Source: Dipteris shenzhenensis
Taxonomy: Eukaryota > Polypodiophyta > Polypodiopsida > Gleicheniales
Length of the DNA stretch: 64,000 nucleotides
Direction: 5' to 3' (one strand)
Assembly (NCBI GenBank): GCA_047967505.1
Contig: CM106541.1
Every line of letters starts with the position of its first letter. The first letter of the stretch is position 1. This document shows positions 57,401-62,050 of the stretch, piece by piece. Both the position numbers and the translations under genes were made by a program. The notes under the pieces were generated by a model. It saw only the letters and a program-made list of their open reading frames with translations, made no database searches and was not told where the DNA came from.

Positions 57401-58892
57401 CACCTAGCCCCTTGATCTACTGACCCCTTGTCCACCTCATATGGGGCTCGCAGGTGGGTCAATGATCTCTAACACCATTGGGCCTTAAACAAAATTACAG
57501 TCAAAGATCGCTTCCCCTTTGTCATTCTTGGTACCCTTGACCACCTAAAACATGCATAAGGAAGATTACTCAGGTAAAGTTCTACTCTGAGTTACCAAAT
57601 GATGTAACAAGCACTCTCTTTCTAAAGGGTTTTTTCATTTGGTAGCATACCACCCAACAACGTCCTTGTCAAGATTTGGCTACCTTCTAAACCCAATTAA
57701 ATTTTTTGGCATGTTTTGTGTTTTTTTTGCACCAGTTCTTTTTCTAGGTAAAGTTCTACTCTGAGTTACCAAATGATATAAACAAGCACTCTGTAAAGGG
57801 TTTTTTCATTTGGTAGCATACCACCCGACAGCGTCCTTGTCAAGCTTTGGCTACCTTCTAAACCCAAGAATTTGTTTGGCATGTTTTGTGTTTGTTTTGC
57901 ACCAGTTCTTTTTCTAGGTAAAGTTTTACTCTGAGTTACCAAATGATATAACAAGCTCTCTTTTTCTAAAGGGTTTTTTCATTTGGTAGCATACCACCCA
58001 ACAGCGTTCTTGTCAAGCTTTGGCTACCTTCTAAATCCAAGTGATTTTTTTGGCATGTTTTGTGTTTTTTTTGCACCAGTTCTCTTTCTAGTGCAGCAAC
58101 ATATATTTTGGTCGTATTTTGGTCTGATACATGCTTCTCTCTGCAGAATTATGCAAGAGGTATGCCAACTCCAGTTCTATATGTCAAGAACCTAGCAAAG
58201 GATGTCACAGAGGAAGATCTTTATTTTGTTTTTGGTAAGTTAGATGTCTTGGACTCTGAATGTGTGAGAAATGCTACATGTAGCTTCGCCTACATGGATG
58301 CGACTTCAAGCTGTGATTTTAATTAATGTCATCATTTGGTTCAATTCTGGGCTACATTCCTTAAAAAAGTAAATATGTGTTTGTCAAGTTTAAGGTTTTC
58401 ATTAACATTTTCCTGAGTCCAGAGAAATATAACCAATGCAGAAGTGCAGAAAAACTCAGCTCTCCCCTTGAGTACTTTGCAGGTGCTGTGTTTCCGGAAT
58501 CAGAGGATTTCAAGTCTCATCTTGGAATAAAACTTATGCAGGTATGTTTGTAGCAAAGCGTTGGTTTCTTTTAGTAAAGTACTGTATAATGAAGTCAAAG
58601 CGAATGCTGTCAGTACAGAATTATGCCACTCGATGACCTTAAAAGCTTCAAAACATGTGTCCGCTTCTCAATGGACATGTTGGGAGCCCCAGAGATCTGG
58701 AAAGAACTTGATTTATTTTTCTTTTCACAGGAGGGTCGGATGAGAGGCCAAGCATTCGTAACTTTTCCGTCAACTGACCTTGCACTGGATGCACTGGTAT
58801 GTCTTCGTAACTTGCATGGTATACTCACCTACATATGTAGATGCCTTTTTCAGGTCAATAAATCTATCTTATCAGTGGAGATCAAACAATGA
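31111..58892 (+). CDS. RNPC3: U11/U12 snRNP 65-kDa protein (minor spliceosome)
   Basis: Exons: 31111-31289, 31382-31453, 31542-31799, 32029-32110, 32221-32376, 32537-32815, 33279-33461, 58147-58234, 58483-58541, 58731-58796, 58854-58892. All introns are GT-AG and phases match, giving about 486 residues. RRM1 (about residues 27-105) starts [11 protein letters not shown] and has NCAFVDFKD as RNP1. A proline-rich linker follows, then the family-specific block [17 protein letters not shown] and [12 protein letters not shown], an acidic/basic middle, and [20 protein letters not shown] directly before RRM2 (VLYVKNLA as RNP2, RGQAFVTF as RNP1). In characterised orthologues this protein bridges U11 and U12 snRNPs: the N-terminal part contacts U11-59K and the C-terminal RRM binds U12 snRNA, for U12-type intron recognition in the nucleus. 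The start was chosen as the first Met in the frame of RRM1. The exon 6 start (32537) and the final exon are less certain. Confidence 0.88.
33550..33665. repeat. 57-bp tandem duplication
   Basis: Two adjacent copies of AAAGATAAATGAGGCAGCTG, then AATGCTCTC, TTTCTTTTTGCCAATTTCCA and GTAGCAA, starting at 33550 and 33607, with a 1-base insertion in the second. Confidence 0.9.
33785..34340. repeat. Three diverged tandem repeats of about 180-190 bp
   Basis: Three consecutive stretches share the landmarks GTTATAGCCTAGT-TTCAG, GACC-TGAGCTGATTTG, AGGGATCC, GGGCCTA, GAGCAT-CCAGCCC and AAACCTTGTCT-TTTGATTGG. Identity is moderate, and the third copy is the least complete. The function is unknown; this is intronic sequence close to the 5' splice site. 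Confidence 0.65.
34345..35300. other. Intronic DNA without a recognisable gene
   Basis: Short minus-strand ORFs (up to 105 codons) with Ser-rich sequence and no domain I can name. The position just downstream of a minus-strand LINE endonuclease scrap makes a LINE origin possible. Confidence 0.35.
35308..35760 (-). pseudogene. LINE endonuclease C-terminal fragment
   Basis: A 150-codon minus-strand ORF reads [13 protein letters not shown] and [10 protein letters not shown] near its start, then [17 protein letters not shown]. This matches the RLDR-x-W and SDH-PL-L blocks at the end of APE-type LINE endonucleases. The SDH catalytic His is kept, while the RLDR block reads HLDC. No RT follows, so it is a scrap. 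Confidence 0.6.
35818..35935. repeat. Palindrome and TATA-bearing LTR-like fragment
   Basis: GACTGGTCT and AGACCAGTC form 9-base arms around a short CTAT spacer at 35818-35839. A CCTATAAATAGGCC TATA-like box follows at about 35910. The same combination of CTGACCAG words plus CCTATAAATAG occurs at 10.59-10.70 kb. This suggests the promoter part of an LTR family, though no boundaries were defined. Confidence 0.45.
36000..37735. other. Unrecognised, probably LTR-retrotransposon sequence
   Basis: Several 60-180-codon ORFs on both strands overlap and none has a known domain. At 36585-36615 the sequence CCTCATACGGGGGCTCAC matches copia-like LTR sequence found at 51480 and 57440. A plus-strand frame at 37380-37740 is rich in Arg/Asp/Ser (for example [11 protein letters not shown]) and could be gag, but this is a guess. 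Confidence 0.35.
37755..37918. repeat. GAT-rich and CTTT microsatellites
   Basis: At 37762-37800 there are imperfect GATGAT repeats and at 37898-37916 an exact CTTT run. Confidence 0.8.
37980..39190 (-). pseudogene. Two tandem Ty1/copia gag remnants with zinc knuckles
   Basis: Reading the minus strand from 39190, a Lys-rich linker ([20 protein letters not shown]) leads to [14 protein letters not shown] at about 38960-38920, a zinc knuckle whose second Cys is Tyr. At about 38480-38400 [12 protein letters not shown] resembles the gag block before FV-SL. Then [13 protein letters not shown] and a second knuckle, [13 protein letters not shown], follow at about 38180-38120, missing its first Cys. 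Two knuckles in this order imply two partial gags joined, not one. No pol follows. Confidence 0.65.
39677..39961 (+). repeat. 5' LTR of chromovirus
   Basis: 285-base LTR from TGTTACG to CGTATCA, immediately followed by the primer-binding site. Its first 99 bases recur at 45288-45386. Confidence 0.9.
39962..39975 (+). other. Primer-binding site (initiator tRNA-Met)
   Basis: TTGGTATCAGAGCC directly after the LTR end is the standard plant primer site complementary to the 3' end of initiator tRNA-Met. Confidence 0.9.
39976..41080 (+). other. Long untranslated leader of the chromovirus
   Basis: About 1.1 kb between primer site and gag start with no long ORF. The ATG at 41083 opens [14 protein letters not shown] and is stopped after about 22 codons. 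Confidence 0.5.
41083..42206 (+). pseudogene. Chromovirus gag with zinc knuckle
   Basis: The main frame (41201-41720) has a coiled-coil-like start and a retrotransposon gag domain with FNGEKKER, a WQDFHRLKN segment and KWWMSLRES. It then needs a frameshift near 41720 to continue into [14 protein letters not shown] and [13 protein letters not shown] (41716-42090). After another break, [14 protein letters not shown] at about 42118-42160 is the CCHC knuckle. The product would be the nucleocapsid precursor. At least three breaks make it non-functional. Confidence 0.85.
42212..42625 (+). pseudogene. Chromovirus aspartic protease
   Basis: The ORF carries [19 protein letters not shown], aligned with the usual D-S-G-ATHNF active site. 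Here the triad reads D-D-S, so Ser and Gly are replaced. The downstream VVLGRE block matches the VILGM-W end of the domain. Retropepsins cleave the gag-pol precursor; with the Gly lost, activity is doubtful. A stop follows where RT linker sequence should continue. Confidence 0.8.
42677..44230 (+). pseudogene. Chromovirus reverse transcriptase and RNase H
   Basis: RT begins after [20 protein letters not shown] with a stop at 43033. It continues through [37 protein letters not shown] and FLDDILIYS (catalytic Asp-Asp) to LGLSGLS at 43728. RNase H follows with [33 protein letters not shown] and [18 protein letters not shown], ending near 44225. Stops at 43033, around 43160-43270 and in RNase H, plus several frameshifts, kill the polyprotein. 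All catalytic blocks of RT are otherwise readable. Confidence 0.9.
44330..45118 (+). pseudogene. Chromovirus integrase, N-terminal half deleted
   Basis: The readable part starts at [16 protein letters not shown], which contains the second catalytic Asp. It continues with TTDHPQSDG and [15 protein letters not shown] (third acidic residue), then the C-terminal [14 protein letters not shown] and [11 protein letters not shown]. The HHCC zinc domain and first catalytic Asp are absent: only about 110 bases separate the RNase H end from this part. A 192-codon ORF (44540-45118) covers the C-terminal end. Confidence 0.88.
45115..45275 (+). pseudogene. Chromodomain-like C-terminus
   Basis: In a frame shifted from the integrase ORF the text reads [20 protein letters not shown] and then [12 protein letters not shown]. 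This matches the LVKWK---EE-TWE core of chromodomains at the end of chromovirus integrase, which direct integration to marked chromatin. Confidence 0.75.
45288..45386 (+). repeat. Truncated 3' LTR of chromovirus
   Basis: 99 bases matching the start of the 5' LTR, directly after a polypurine tract. The match ends at GTGCATAAG, where minus-strand copia gag begins. Confidence 0.9.
45387..46005 (-). pseudogene. Ty1/copia gag (UBN2-type) fragment
   Basis: The minus strand starts [11 protein letters not shown] and reads [33 protein letters not shown], then [38 protein letters not shown] and [11 protein letters not shown]. This is the AKE-W--L---Y, MREHI-KLQEL and D-AI-LL-SLP order of copia gag. 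Three or more stops or frameshifts occur. It is cut at its 3' side by the chromovirus LTR. Confidence 0.8.
46006..47170. other. Intronic DNA, CT-rich part and no recognisable gene
   Basis: At 46260-46400 the + strand is CT-rich with repeats of CCTCTCCCC-TTCCTGC. ORFs here and at 46709-47095 (minus) show no domain. The segment just below 47171 is the left flank of the next element and continues at 51083 in the pre-insertion allele. Confidence 0.4.
47176..47568 (-). repeat. 3' LTR of element B
   Basis: 393 bases; contains a TATATAAGAGAGG TATA-type box (minus) and several AAGGTGTG/CACACCTT words. It lacks a 7-base CCTAGAT-type piece and an 11-base piece present in the 5' copy. Confidence 0.9.
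47579..48660 (-). pseudogene. Element B gag
   Basis: The ATG at 48660 opens [12 protein letters not shown]; after a Gln/Leu/Ser-rich coil-like stretch the frame reads [17 protein letters not shown] frameshift near 48260 is needed to join the second ORF (48238-47579): [20 protein letters not shown], then [16 protein letters not shown]-like [19 protein letters not shown] and [12 protein letters not shown]. This is a typical Ty3/gypsy gag core. It ends [10 protein letters not shown] and stops 10 bases before the 3' LTR, with no zinc knuckle. The deletion that removed pol thus also removed the gag end. Confidence 0.85.
48647..49288 (-). other. Leader ORF upstream of gag, element B
   Basis: From Met 49288 the frame runs 125 codons ([15 protein letters not shown].., FVTCP-like [15 protein letters not shown], a Pro/Ser-rich end). 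It meets TAG at 48913-48911, then stays open 87 more codons to a TAG at 48649-48647 that lies inside the gag start (overlap 14 bases, other frame). The same arrangement occurs in element A. Function unknown; no match to a family comes to mind. Confidence 0.6.
49290..50665 (-). other. Leader of element B with primer site
   Basis: Noncoding leader with the primer site at 50665-50653. At 50190-50420 it is crowded with GGTGTGT/AAGGGGTGTG words, which also occur in the LTR. Confidence 0.6.
50666..51077 (-). repeat. 5' LTR of element B
   Basis: 412 bases from TGTCACGATCTGTGACA to TTCTTACA (minus strand), followed by the primer site. Confidence 0.9.
51083..51964. other. Spacer between the two head-to-head elements
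   Basis: About 880 bases. At 51478-51523 the minus strand starts TGTTGGAGATCATTG and continues to GAGCCCCCGTATAAGG, like the LTR start at 57474, so this is probably copia LTR sequence interrupted by element B. The rest shows no gene. Confidence 0.5.
51965..52402 (+). repeat. 5' LTR of element A
   Basis: 438 bases, longer than the 3' copy because of a 27-base tandem duplication (52142-52168 and 52169-52195) of TCACACCCTTCACAAGGGGT plus ACACACC, and a small insertion near 52290. A CTCTATATAAGAGAGG TATA-type box lies at about 52250-52265. Confidence 0.92.
52253..52260 (+). promoter_or_regulatory. TATA box of the element A LTR
   Basis: TATATAAG in the context CTCTATATAAGAGAGG, kept in all four LTR copies of elements A and B. 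Its position about 145 bases before the LTR end fits a promoter starting the R region. Confidence 0.6.
52403..53669 (+). other. Leader of element A
   Basis: Begins with the primer site GTGGTATCAAAGC (one mismatch to element B). At 52670-52860 it holds many CACACCTTTT/GGACACACC words. At 53248-53378 there are three imperfect repeats of about 47 bases built on CCTTGGAARCCTGCARCCT and TTCGCCAGYCT. No ORF of note before 53670. Confidence 0.6.
53670..54173 (+). other. Leader ORF upstream of gag, element A
   Basis: Met 53670 opens 78 codons nearly identical to the element B leader ORF ([20 protein letters not shown] start), then TAG at 53904-53906. The frame continues open for 88 codons to a TAG at 54171-54173 overlapping the gag ATG at 54160. 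Relative to element B it lacks 47 codons just before the TAG and has one extra codon after it; both differences keep frame. Confidence 0.6.
54160..54240 (+). pseudogene. Element A gag start, truncated
   Basis: [19 protein letters not shown], then TAA where element B has CAA, then a few residues (RSRAASPEI) before the deletion junction to RT. About 27 codons remain of a protein of several hundred. Confidence 0.8.
54240..55000 (+). pseudogene. Element A RT thumb and RNase H
   Basis: The sequence enters RT at [18 protein letters not shown], after the catalytic core, then [28 protein letters not shown] and the RNase H blocks [35 protein letters not shown]. One frameshift near 54800 leads to the later RNase H frame: DQHSLKYIF, then [19 protein letters not shown] and DALSRL near 54956. 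The 184-codon ORF 54325-54879 covers most of it. Confidence 0.88.
55195..56555 (+). pseudogene. Element A integrase and chromodomain-like end
   Basis: Pieces in order are [39 protein letters not shown] (HHCC zinc domain), a decayed catalytic core with stops, PRYYGPF-like and [14 protein letters not shown] (C-terminal GPF/HPVFHVS region, 56191 on), and near 56330-56480 in another frame [20 protein letters not shown] and [12 protein letters not shown], a chromodomain-like block. More than ten stops or frameshifts; not functional. Confidence 0.82.
56555..56949 (+). repeat. 3' LTR of element A
   Basis: 395 bases, TGTCACG to TTCTTACA, followed by the TATAT target-site duplicate. It has a single copy of the 27-base unit that is doubled in the 5' LTR. 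Confidence 0.92.
56967..57474 (-). mobile_element. Copia-like LTR with primer site, host of element A
   Basis: On the minus strand the LTR begins TGTTAGAGATCATTGACCC at 57474 and runs to about 56988, where TTGGTATCAGAGTCACAAGG (56986-56967) is an initiator tRNA-Met primer site. Element A inserted only about 13 bases beyond that site. The start resembles the LTR-like start at 51523. Confidence 0.65.
57475..57571. other. Short intronic stretch, no feature seen
   Basis: Unique-looking AT-rich intron sequence between the LTR and the tandem repeats. Confidence 0.4.
57572..58092 (+). repeat. Three tandem 170-175-bp repeats near the 3' end of intron 7
   Basis: Units start at 57572, 57746 and 57916, each with AGGTAAAGTTYTACTCTGAG, CATTTGGTAGCATACCACCC, CTTGTCAAG-TTTGGCTACC and ending GCACCAGTTCTTTTTCTAG. 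Identity is high (recent). Each junction between units reads TTTTTCTAG/GTAAAGTT, a polypyrimidine tract and AG directly followed by a 5' splice-site-like sequence. Confidence 0.9.
58147..58892 (+). CDS. RNPC3: U11/U12-65K, exons 8-11 (RRM2)
   Basis: Exon 8 begins [20 protein letters not shown] right after CTCTGCAG and joins the LPMFK end of exon 7 in frame. Exon 9 encodes [19 protein letters not shown], exon 10 [20 protein letters not shown] plus Ala-Leu. The candidate last exon (58854-58892) starts with Val-Asn, as expected at this point in the family. It then reads [10 protein letters not shown] and stops instead of giving the usual GY--KGKPMIIQFG strand. A poly(A)-like AATAAA is near 59016. 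The end of RRM2 may thus be frameshifted or encoded elsewhere. Confidence 0.78.
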
Positions 58893-59100
58893 TCTGAGCA
58901 ACAGAGACAAGATGTCCTCCAAGTCATAAATTCTAGAATTAGGAGTCGTGTTGATGAACTTCTTACAAGCATCTGAAACAGCTGTTGTCATGATGAGGAA
59001 TGATTATTTAGTTAATAAATAGCCATTAGAACCTTATCATTGTCAGGCGCCAATTTGATGGTGCGGTTATATGTTTGTATTTATGATCGATCAAAAGTGG

Positions 59101-59691
59101 TGTAAATAGTATCGCTAAACTATGTAACATTGGCCAATGAGTCTTAATAAAGTGTGCATAGGAAAGGAAAGGGTGCATTAGAGTGCATTGAATGGTAGGT
59201 GCAAGGGTCATAGACTAAGGGTAGGTCTAAATGGGAAGATGGAACTTGAGTGATCTCAAGACACATTGATGAAAGGGTACTCTTCTTCATTGTTATCATT
59301 TGTAGCATTCTCTCTACCAAATTGCATTTATCTGCCCTCTCTCTCCCACCTTGCGTGTAGGTCGAAAGAGAAACATGTACTCTCACGAGGGTGCTCATTC
59401 GCCATGGGAGGGTCAATTGGCATTCAAATTCTGCATGCATCGCACACATTTACATTGTTGAAAATTTCGGAGCTTCACATTCCTTCATTGTGATCATTCG
59501 TAGCATTCTCTCTACTAAATTGCATTTATCTGCCCTCTCTCTCCCACCTTGCATGTAGGTCAAAAGAGAAACATGTACTCTCACGAGGGTGCTCTCTCCC
59601 CATTGGAGGGTCAATTGGCATTCAAATTTTGCATGCATTGCACACATTTGCATTGTTGAAAAGTTTGGAGCTTCACATTTGGTATCAGAGC
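59101..59691 (+). mobile_element. Candidate LTR and primer site with a 205-bp internal duplication
   Basis: TTTGGTATCAGAGC at 59678-59691 is an initiator tRNA-Met primer site; the sequence before it ends CTTCACA as an LTR would. Within it, about 59284-59482 is tandemly duplicated as 59483-59677, with shared words GCATTCTCTCTAC, TTTATCTGCCCTCTCTCTCC, GAGAAACATGTACTCTCACG and GGGTCAATTGGCATTCAAAT. The left LTR limit at 59101 (TGTAAATAG) is tentative. No internal region remains. Confidence 0.55.
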
Positions 59692-59714
59692 GGCGACATG
59701 ATCGGGACAGGAAG

Positions 59715-59715
<1 letters not shown>

Positions 59716-59749
<34 letters not shown>

Positions 59750-59750
59750 A
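59716..59750. repeat. GAAA microsatellite, LINE 3' tail
   Basis: About eight units of GAAA on the + strand, which is a TTTC tail at the 3' end of the minus-strand LINE that follows. Confidence 0.8.
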
Positions 59751-60214
59751 ATTTTATTAGAGTCTTCGGAAGACCGATGGGTCTATGAGACTGAAAGAAA
59801 ACATGATACAAATCACAGTAAGGGTGGAGCTACTGAAACGAGCATCATCACCCGTGCTGAATCCTAAGTCTGATCATACATAATCAAATACATTTGGATG
59901 TAACAATGAAAAGAAAAGAACTGGAGCGGAGCGGAATCCTCCGTATGTCATGTCGCCTTGGCTCGTGCATAGTCGGTGATGGGACGTTGGTGCCCGTCAA
60001 GGGGTGTCGTGCGTCTCGGTCTCTTGTACGAGACTCGATGCAAGACCAGAGCCATTGTGACTCCCTTGGGACGTATCTCGGGTCTAAACAATGACGTGTG
60101 GTCCCCCAGAGTGATCTGTGTGTCCCCTCGATGTCTCGTGTGTCGTGCTGCGGTCGTTGGGTCGGGGTCTCTATCACGTTTGGAGCTAGAGACTGGACGA
60201 TCAATGTCACTCGA

Positions 60215-60688
60215 TCAGAAGAACTTTGTGATCCTGTTCTGAGAGATGTCTGATGATGTGGCCAAGCCTCGTCGCTTGAGTAAGTACTCTCTGTGTCGGA
60301 CCCTCTCGTGAATGAAGGTCGCGAGACATCTTTGATCTGGGTAGGCGAGGAATCTGGAAAGGAGCTCGGAGCTGTCTCTGAAGAGGCAGTGGTAGCGACT
60401 TTGGATCTCGTAGTACAATGGGCATTTGAAAATAAAATGCTCCTTCGACTCAACCTCTTGACAGTCGCATAATATGCATAAGCGATGCTCCCTAGGAATC
60501 TCCTCTGCTCTGCCGCTCTCTATGCGGAGGCGGTGTGATGATACCCGAAATTGTTCGATGGAGATCCGTAGTGAGTGAGCCATATGAAGCTCAGTGTACC
60601 CCGGTGGTGTCATGAATCCCTCCTTCGAAATACGAAGACAATAATCTTTGTAGAAACTCAGCTTCACTGGCAGCTCCCTCGGCTCCAA
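60215..60688 (-). pseudogene. LINE C-terminal region with CCHC-like motif
   Basis: A 157-codon ORF with CILCDCQEVESKEHFIFKCP, a Cys-Cys-His-Cys arrangement common after RT in LINEs and thought to bind nucleic acid. A preceding ORF (60689-61003) fills the region between RT and this motif but is in another frame or separated by a stop. Confidence 0.75.
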
Positions 60689-61273
60689 CTAGGTCCTAAA
60701 GGTGTGTAGTTGCAGGAGATCCTCTCGAATGACTTGGTTGGTGTGTGGCCCAATTGGGATGGTGGGTGGGAGTACCGGAGGGGCATCTAAACTGTACTGA
60801 AAAGGAGGTATCCTATCGATGTGGAATCCTAGTCTCACAAACCATGTGTGAGTCCGTGAATACCAGTATCGCTCGTCTCCCTCTGCTGCCAACCTCATGG
60901 AGGAATCGAGAGCCAACCATGGCAACCTCTGTCTCCCTAATGTGCAGTCTCCATATGATCTAACCCGGTGTAGATATATAATGGTCTGAAAGGCTGCATG
61001 CATCTAGTGGGAGTGGAGAAGCACCAAACTCGACTTGAATGATGTGATGTGGTACAGACGGTTTCCCCTGGATCATTCGTGAGAACATGAGGATCTGCAG
61101 GCGCACCACCCATGTGCACTCTATCTTTGACATGTCAGGCCCCCAACAAGGGTTGCCATACATAACGGCTCGTCGAACCAAGGAGTCGAAGTGAAGAGCC
61201 TTGGTCCGAGGGTCCTGGAAGTGGGAGTGGAAGCATTGTCTCTCTAGCTGAGTCAGTGAGGCGTATCCCTTGT

Positions 61274-61975
61274 TCAGTTTGCCTGCATCGCTGGTCTCAT
61301 CGTGAAGATCAGGCCGGAGAAGATGACCCCCAAGTAAGTGTATGAGGATACGATCTCAACTGGTGACCCACCGAAAGTAAAAGTAAATTGCTTCCGTTGC
61401 ATGTTTGCTCGAGAGGAGTTAAAGATCATGACCTTGGTCTTGCCAAGGTTCACCTCCAAATCATGGGATAAACAAAAAGCTTGCAGTGCATCCAGGTGTC
61501 GCTGGAGTCCCTCGGGTGTGGACGACAAGAGTGCCACGTCATCTGCATAAAGAAGAATCCTAATGATGATCGCGGCAAGTAAGCAACCGGTCCCTCCGAA
61601 TGCCCCCCTAAAAGTCTCAAGCTCATCGATGTAGAGGTCAAACAGGGTCAGTGATAAGGGACAACCCTGTTTGACCCCTATGGTACTCAAGATCTCATCT
61701 TTCCAACCTGCGTCTGTCCGAACTCGACGTGAGACTCTCTCATACGGTGCCATGACTGCCTAGATGATCTCTTGATCAAATCCCAGTGTCTGTAGGGGTG
61801 TGATGAGACGAGCTTGAGATACTGTGTCAAAGGCTTTGCGGAAATCCACAAAGCAGCAATATACCCTCTCCTTCCGTGATTTGGCCTCCTCAGTGACACT
61901 CGTGAGTGTGAGTATGTGATCCATAGTCCCATGGTCTCCCGGCGTGACCCTCTGCTCTGAGCCCTCTCATCTCTG
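61274..61975 (-). pseudogene. LINE reverse transcriptase (palm and thumb)
   Basis: Reads QRVTPGDHGTMDHILTLTSV, CCFVDFRKAFDTVSQARL (first catalytic Asp in VDF), one TAG at about 61758, then GVKQGCPLSLTLFDLYIDEL, ILLYADDVALLSSTPEGL (catalytic Asp-Asp) and LEVNLGKTKVMIFN, YTYLGVIFSG. A single stop, probably a CAG-to-TAG change, is the only break over about 230 codons. Confidence 0.88.
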
Positions 61976-62050
61976 CGAACAGGTTGACCGACGCATCCAA
62001 TACAGCTGGATTTTTTGCCGAAAAAACAGTGCTAATTATATTACTTCGAA
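61976..62050. other. Junction between two LINEs
   Basis: About 75 bases with a GATTTTTTGCCGAAAAAACAG inverted-repeat-like word (trimmed here). It joins the truncated 5' end of one LINE to the 3' end of the next. Confidence 0.4.

Larger units (their letters stand above)
33462..58146 (+). other. 24.7-kb intron 7 of U11/U12-65K
   Basis: This is the interval between the phase-0 donor after LPMFK (AAG/GTAGTG) and the acceptor CTCTGCAG/AATTATG. It separates residues that are adjacent in the protein family. It contains at least seven retrotransposon-derived segments in both orientations, some nested. All other introns of the gene are under 0.5 kb. Confidence 0.85.
59720..61975 (-). mobile_element. 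LINE, 5'-truncated, relatively well preserved
   Basis: From 61975 downward the minus strand encodes the RT palm and then a C-terminal region with a zinc-finger-like motif, and ends in a simple (TTTC)n tail. The 5' part (ORF1, endonuclease, front of RT) is missing. This is typical of incomplete target-primed reverse transcription. Frames are long and few stops interrupt, and the GC content is visibly higher than in the AT-rich DNA to the left. The tail abuts the LTR/primer-site remnant. Confidence 0.85.
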
